A stretch of 64,000 nucleotides of DNA from Emydura subglobosa (Eukaryota; Chordata; Testudines; Chelidae), in NCBI GenBank assembly GCA_007922225.1, contig ML679995.1:1823653-1887652 (forward strand), written 5' to 3'. The translations under genes were made by a program, and so were the position numbers. Position 1 is the first letter of the stretch, and every line of letters starts with the position of its first letter. The notes under the pieces were generated by a model. The model was not told the origin of the DNA, did not search any database, and worked only from the letters and a program-made list of their open reading frames with translations. Below are positions 59,237 through 64,000 of the stretch, in pieces.

Positions 59237-59815
59237 CCATTACATGATCAGTAGAATACTGTTAAAACCCACAAAACTTCAGTAACTGCATAAACGGGAA
59301 AGTCTGCAAAGAATAACAGCATTTTTGTTGGTTTTTGTGGTTGTGCACATTCTAGTTTTTTAACCAGGTTATGGTACTGGGAAAATCCCCCAATAAGTGA
59401 CTTGTCAGAACATGTATTTGAGCTGATACAAGAGCTTATTGCCATAGATCCTCACTTATTGCTGTCCGTCATGCCACAGCTTGAGTTCAAACTGAAGGTA
59501 GGATACAGTGAAGTTCTTGAATTTAATACAAGTAAATGAGGAGCATAAAGAACTATTTTACTATTCCAGCTGATAACTGGAACACCAGAACTTTTACACT
59601 TTGTGGTATTGGGCTGTTATTTGATCAAATAAAGGGGATATAATTATGAAAAGACTTGTTAAAATGGAACACCTGAATGGGGCTCTTTTTCATTTGACTT
59701 TTCTCTCCAGTTTACCTGTACTTTATCAATTTCTAGCCTCTTCTCTTTAAGTAGGGTATACAGTATCTCCTTCTATAAACCCTCCCCTAAGGGCAGTGCT
59801 GTCTGAAATGTGTGC
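59237..59815 (+). other. PDS5A-derived segment between CR1 pieces
   Basis: The exon at 59356-59497 and its AT-rich flanks fill the gap between two CR1 pieces of the same orientation. The flanks contain nothing else I recognise and are presumably PDS5A intron sequence. Exact borders are within about 20 bases. Confidence 0.6.
59356..59497 (+). pseudogene. PDS5A: Isolated PDS5A exon with intron flanks, frameshifted
   Basis: The plus strand encodes [18 protein letters not shown] followed by [16 protein letters not shown], matching a stretch of PDS5A, the cohesin-associated HEAT-repeat protein; PDS5B is similar but differs here. Upstream, [11 protein letters not shown] also matches, but a one-base excess in or just after the C run at 59387-59391 separates the two frames. 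The segment has a plausible acceptor (CACATTCTAG ending at 59355) and a donor (AAG/GTAGGA, intron from 59498), so it is an exon with intron flanks and not a processed copy. No other PDS5A exon was found in the window. Flanks on both sides are CR1 (to 59236 and from 59816). It is best read as a stray genomic duplicate. A sequencing error in the C run could explain the frameshift. Confidence 0.85.
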
Positions 59816-60224
59816 TCCTCCACATCTGTCTATATTTCTAATAATCGAATTCCCATTACTATTTCCTGTCTCTTCCTAATAACTGGGGTTCCCTCCTCCG
59901 CAGGGGTATCCTCAATGCAAAAGGATACCAGGACATCATCTGTAAAGAGAGTCACAAATATGGGATCATTTTCCTCCACTCCAACTTGATGCTCTCCTTC
60001 TCCGAGACTTTCATCCTCCTCAACAGCACAGAGGCTGTCAGAATTGGGATGGGACCATTCTACTGTGTCTGGGAAAGTCTCATCTATGTACCTCTCTGAC
60101 TCCTTTAGGTCCTCCCATTCAGGCACTCTATCAAGAGCCTGTACTTGGGTCTCTCAGGGGCAATAAGTTGCTTGCACTGAATACAGACATGCAGCACCTG
60201 CCCACAAGGCAGGTAATTGTACAT
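59816..60224 (-). mobile_element. CR1 ORF1 segment, inner part
   Basis: The minus strand encodes an acidic ORF1 piece: EWEDLKESERYIDETFPDTV, EWSHPNSDSLCAVEEDESLG and GTPVIRKRQEIVMG, matching turtle CR1 ORF1 up to the start of its esterase-like domain. Antisense CACAAGGCAGGTAATTGTAC at its right edge continues logically at 61371, so an insertion split it. Confidence 0.85.
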
Positions 60225-61370
60225 AGAATTGGAAGGGACCTCAGGAGGTGTCTAGTCCAACCCCCTGCTCAGAGCAGGACTAACCTCAGCTATATCATCC
60301 CAGCCAGGGCTTTGTCAAGCCTCAGCTTAAAAACCTCTAAGGATGGAGATTCCACCCCCTCCCTAGGTAACCCATTCCAGTGCTTCACCACCCTCCTGTG
60401 GTACTCGGTGTGTTGGTTACCGATGTTTATCAGTGTAGGCTGCGTGCGTGTGTCCCTGTGTAGATGCTGTCACAGCTCTGCGCAGGAAACTGAGACGGCT
60501 CTCACGATCGAATGAGTCGACACGACCACAGATTAGCTGAGTAACGAAGGCGCCCAAGCTGAGTTTATTGCGTGCGGCACAATGAGAAATGACTTACAGA
60601 GTATCTCTGGGTCAGTTTCATATTGGCGGCGTTACAATGGTCTCGGCCCAACGGCGGGATTTTCCATTATCCCCTAGACCGGACACCGGTATTCCCTCTG
60701 ACATCCTCTTTTATACACTGTTACATACACTTTCGGTCTGCCCCCTTTCAGTTAGGTAGTTGCCACCCTCCTGACGTAGTCTAATACCACCTTTTTCCAT
60801 TGATTGGCTGATTTGGGCACCCCGCCACTCCATGTATAATTTCTACCCATCAAAGTGTCATTTCAGAGAGTTAGTATCTTGGTACCTCTTATACCCACTA
60901 CATATTTTAGTAATAGTTTGGCACTTACAACCTTGCAGAATCAGCACTTTCCTATACCAGTCTCAGTTAACTTGAGTGACCCCTTATACCTCTGTTCACT
61001 CAGCTTTTTCCATTTAGGCCTTAGCCTGTTTTACAGGCCTTAAGCTCTCACTTCTTACTACACCTCCTCGTGAAAAACTTTTTCCTAATGTCCAACCTAG
61101 ACCTCCCCCCCTGCAACTTGAGACTGTTGCACCTTGTTCTGTCATCTGCCACCACTGAGAACAGCCTAGCCCCATCTTCCCTGGAACCCCCTTTCAGGTA
61201 GTTAAAGGCTGCTATCAAATCCCCCCTCATTCTTCTCTTCTGCAGGCTAAACAAGCCCAGTTCCCTCAGCCTCTCCTCATAAGTCCTGTGCTCCAGCCCC
61301 CTCATCATTTTTGTTGCCCTCTGCTGGACTCTCTCCAACTTGTCCACATCCTTTTTGTAGTGGGGGGCCC
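60225..61370 (-). mobile_element. 5'-truncated CR1 inserted in another CR1
   Basis: The 3' end is at the left (antisense ATAGAATTGGAAGGGACC); the 5' truncation point is at 61370. The minus strand encodes [40 protein letters not shown] and [14 protein letters not shown]. Short ACAT duplications (60221-60224 and 61371-61374) flank it, and outer CR1 ORF1 sequence resumes on both sides. It is itself split by the solo LTR at 60397-61062. Confidence 0.88.
60397..61062 (-). mobile_element. Solo LTR, 666 bp, with 5-bp target duplication
   Basis: The element begins TGTGGTACTCGG and ends CTTACTACA, with inverted ends TGTGGTA and TACTACA. Identical CCTCC duplications lie at 60392-60396 and 61063-61067, and CR1 sequence continues cleanly across the site. 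On the minus strand it has a TATAAAAG box (60715-60708) and an AATAAA signal (60568-60563) about 140 bases downstream, so its sense strand is minus. A 5-bp duplication is usual for Gypsy-type and some retroviral LTRs. No internal genes remain, as expected after LTR-LTR recombination. Confidence 0.9.
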
Positions 61371-61700
61371 ACATGCTGCATTCAGTGTAATAAATTGGAT
61401 AGCCCCTGTTCTGCACCCGGAATTCTGCCTGTATTATCACATGCGCAGAGTTTGGTGGGGATTTTTTTGGTTATTGTTCTTTACCTGTGGTTTTTTGGAT
61501 TTTTCTTTTGGGAGGGGTTATTGGCCTTAATTTAGAGAAGGTTTATAAGGTTTATCTTCCTCTCAAGCTCCCTTTCTAAACCACCACACAAAGCTCTCCT
61601 CTTCACTAGCTCCTTTGGTTGTTTGCAAGCTGGGTTTTTTAAAAACCCCTGTTCTTCCTGAGTTAGCCCTGCCTCCTCAACCAGGGATCCTAAAAGGATT
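61371..61700 (-). mobile_element. CR1 5' part, outer element continuing
   Basis: Minus-strand sequence encoding [20 protein letters not shown] joins logically to the ORF1 piece at 60224, the nested CR1 lying between them. Beyond about 61440 the sequence is probably the CR1 5' region, but that part is less certain. Confidence 0.65.
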
Positions 61701-63400
61701 AGGGGTCAAAGGACGGCAGGCTACAGCCTGGCTCAGCACCCAGCCCCCCCAAACAGAGCACACTATAAATGTCAATCAAGCAGGCACTTGACAAGCAAGC
61801 AAGCAGGCCACCAAACAACCTAACAGATGACATTTAACTATTTACTGATGTAACTACTTCATTGAATAAAAGTCACCCCTTGGCACAAGCCGTGTGGAGA
61901 CCAGGCCTAAGGTGCAAGCCTCGGTGGTTTCTCACAGCCCTTTCTAGAGCTGCTGATCAGGTTGGAAATGATCCTCTCACTCTACAACCCACAGCCCCCT
62001 CCCTGGCAGCCTCTTCAGCATGAATTTCTGGGAGAGCCAGCTAGGAAGACGGGCCCAGAGAACCAGCTGGGTGACTCCTGCCCAACCCCACCAAAAGACT
62101 CAGCGAGGCCAGTCAGGGCTGTGCTGGCGGCTTCCAGACACGTCTAACCCAGTGATGAACTCATCAGGATGGTGTCATCTCACCAAACCTGCCCTTCAAA
62201 GGGAAGCCCTGCAGGCAACAGAACTATTAGAAGCAGCCTGTGCGTAAAAGCAAACACTGCCATTGCGACACTGTTTTCCTGAGGAAACACAGTACTCCTA
62301 ATAAATGGGCTCCCCGGAGCAGCTGTCAAGTCTTTAAGAAGGGACTTTCTGTCCCTCAGAGTTTACAGAGGCTCCCAGACAGTTTATCTGCTCCCTGTGT
62401 AGCCGTGTCTTAGTTTGCTTTTATTACGCAACATAAATTCAGCCAGGCTCAAATTCGTGGATGGCATCAAAATCAGAATAGGAGTGAACACGTGGCTGGG
62501 GGATGCCAAAGTGCAGAATGGCCCGGGAAGATTGGCCCAGCGAGGACAGCAGGCAGCAGAGGGGACACAGTGCTAATTAAAGTGAAGTCCTGTGCTCAGG
62601 GAAAGGGCAGGAACCGCCCAGAAACAAAGCCAGGAGATGTAACTCAACAACCATACCCAGCCCATTAAAAGGGCTTTTCGAGCCAGTCTCAGTAATGCTA
62701 ATTCCAAAACCATGTCTTAAAGAAAGTCAGCTAAGGTTGCTAAGTGACAATAGCTCGCTCACCCATTGCATCACACAAAATGCAAGTGCTTAGACGCAAA
62801 GAAAATAATAACTACGGATATGACAAACCTTACACTGCCCACACAATAAACACAAACTAATTATCCTTTCCATGACGAAGAAACGCATATTTCATTGCAG
62901 CCCAAGATCCTTAACTCTGACCCACAGATAAGGTTTTTAGGGGCTTTATGCTATTTTGATTTTCATATCTAGATCTTTCCTCTGAAGGGGCCGTATTAAA
63001 TGCTAAAAATCATTTATCCATTATGCTCTATGAACAGGCGGGAGAGAGACGGCATTAAAGTGGCATTTGCCATAGGACAGCCGCAATCTAGAGAAAGTTC
63101 TTGTATTAGCCATCCCTTGGCAATAACCGGCTGTATGAGGATGACATGAAAGGGTGCGTGTCAGATGTGGGGGCTACTTTTCTAGGGCCTGATCCGAAGC
63201 CCGCTGACCTGACCAGACCAGACCAGTGATGTGTGCACGGCGCTCCATTCGCCGCGTGGCTGTCCCAGTAGCTGACCAAGCCCTGGCTGGGCTGGTTTAC
63301 TCGGGTGGGGCCTGCTGTGAGCAGGGGCTTGAACTAGATGTGAGCGCCTGAGGTGCCTTCCCACCCAAATGGTCTCCGGGTCCATGCCCTGAGCCGCCCA
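61701..63400. other. Non-coding DNA
   Basis: No gene or classified repeat is recognised. The stretch 62740-63180 is AT-rich; GC content rises after 63180. Confidence 0.45.
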
Positions 63401-63546
63401 CCTTCCCTGGCGCCATGGCCCTGCCCCGAGCCGCCCGCGGGGAGCTGCCCGCTGGGCAGGGAAGGCGGCGCTGACCTGGCCCCCGGAGCTGGTCCAGGAT
63501 CATCTCCAGTCCCCAGAAAGCCGAGCCTTCCCAGCCACAGAGAACT

Positions 63547-63680
63547 GGGCCGGGTCGGGCCGGGCCGGGCCAAGCTGGGCTGGTCTCTCCCAGGAGCTGT
63601 CTCCCCTCCCCCCTGGGCCTAGCTCCCAGGCTGACCAGGTTCACCTGGCACCTCCAGGCCCGGCCCGGCCCGGCCCAGCC
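63547..63680. repeat. Facing GGGCC and GGCCC pentamer repeats
   Basis: GGGCC-type pentamers at 63547-63571 are complementary to GGCCC-type pentamers at 63657-63680, 85 bases away. They could form a GC-rich stem. Confidence 0.85.
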
Positions 63681-63734
63681 AGCCACAGGCGGGAAGGGGC
63701 CCTGGCTGTGGGACCATGAGGTGAAGGCCTGGGC

Positions 63735-63835
63735 CCAGCGGGGGGAGGGGCGAAGGGCTGGAGGGGGAGGGGCAGACGGGGGCAGAGGGGAGGGGCGAAG
63801 GGCTGGGCGGGTGGGGGAGGGGCAGAGGTGAAGGG
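63735..63835. repeat. G-rich imperfect duplication
   Basis: A unit of the form GGAGGGGCGAAGGGCTGG followed by GGGGGAGGGGCAGA occurs twice (from about 63744 and 63789). The many G runs could form quadruplexes on the plus strand. Confidence 0.8.
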
Positions 63836-64000
63836 TCACGTTGAAGGTCAGGGTTCGCTCCCCAGCCCCGCCTCGTCGGGCTCTCGGGCCCTAGACCCGC
63901 CCCGTCTGCCCTCCACCAATGAGGAGCCGATGCTCGCTGGGCCCGCCCCTTCCCCGCTGTCATCACAGAACCGCACGTGGAGGAGGCGGGGCGGGGGCCG

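Larger units (their letters stand above)
63400..64000. promoter_or_regulatory. CpG-rich promoter at the right edge
   Basis: High GC and CpG density. Between 63840 and 64000 there are CCACCAATGAGG (CCAAT box, 63913-63924), CCCGCCCC boxes, a GTCATCA CRE-like site and GCACGTGG (E-box). The gene it serves is not in the window; it probably starts to the right on the plus strand. By human gene order around UNC13B, the divergent neighbour would be FAM214B (ATOSB), but nothing in the sequence shows this. Confidence 0.6.

Noticed and set aside
63297..63839. A 180-codon minus-strand frame with MILDQLRGPG near a GTCAGC donor-like site
   Set aside because: Composition-driven frame in a CpG-rich region; no family match and weak splice context.
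1..64000. CRISPR arrays, bacterial operons, prophage or toxin-antitoxin systems
   Set aside because: No regularly spaced direct repeats, ribosome binding sites or bacterial gene order; all signals are those of a vertebrate genome.

Overview
This is vertebrate nuclear DNA, most likely from a reptile and probably a turtle. CR1 LINEs dominate and there is a DIRS-type tyrosine-recombinase retrotransposon, several hAT-type miniature elements, solo LTRs, MIR-like SINE relics and two CpG-island promoters. No bacterial operon, CRISPR array or prophage is present. Almost all open frames are transposon remnants or chance frames in GC-rich DNA.

Layout. Positions 1-19993 are AT-rich and gene-free. I infer that they are the first intron of a gene read leftward from the CpG island at about 19450-20420. 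The coding part of that gene's first exon is at 20015-19994 on the minus strand: it encodes MSLLCVR plus the first base of the next codon and runs straight into a GTGAGT donor. That start and phase match UNC13B (Munc13-2). The intron holds an LTR-like block (1118-2130), a 5.1 kb DIRS element on the minus strand (3636-8766), old CR1 pieces, a 400-base assembly gap (11706-12105) and a complete small hAT element with a perfect 8-bp target duplication (16708-16996).

From 20420 to about 63800 I see no intact gene. The stretch carries CR1 copies (20860-21250, 28042-30620, 30780-31370, 46056-46508, 46640-47200, 54215-54430, 56020-56515), several hAT-like MITEs, two nearly identical-sized 121/122-bp elements (30407-30528, 40122-40242) with 8-bp duplications, LTR-like blocks and GC-rich unique sequence at roughly 36-58 kb.

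The most unusual part is 58825-61700. A minus-strand CR1 is interrupted by a second, 5'-truncated CR1 with an ACAT duplication, which is itself interrupted by a 666-bp solo LTR with a CCTCC duplication. Where the rest of the outer CR1 should be there is instead a plus-strand exon of the cohesin regulator gene PDS5A, with splice sites and intron flanks and a one-base frameshift. The right end (63840-64000) looks like another CpG-island promoter, possibly of the gene divergent from UNC13B.

No undescribed biological system is evident. The best leads are the PDS5A exon within the CR1 series, the DIRS circle-junction architecture and the nested insertions.
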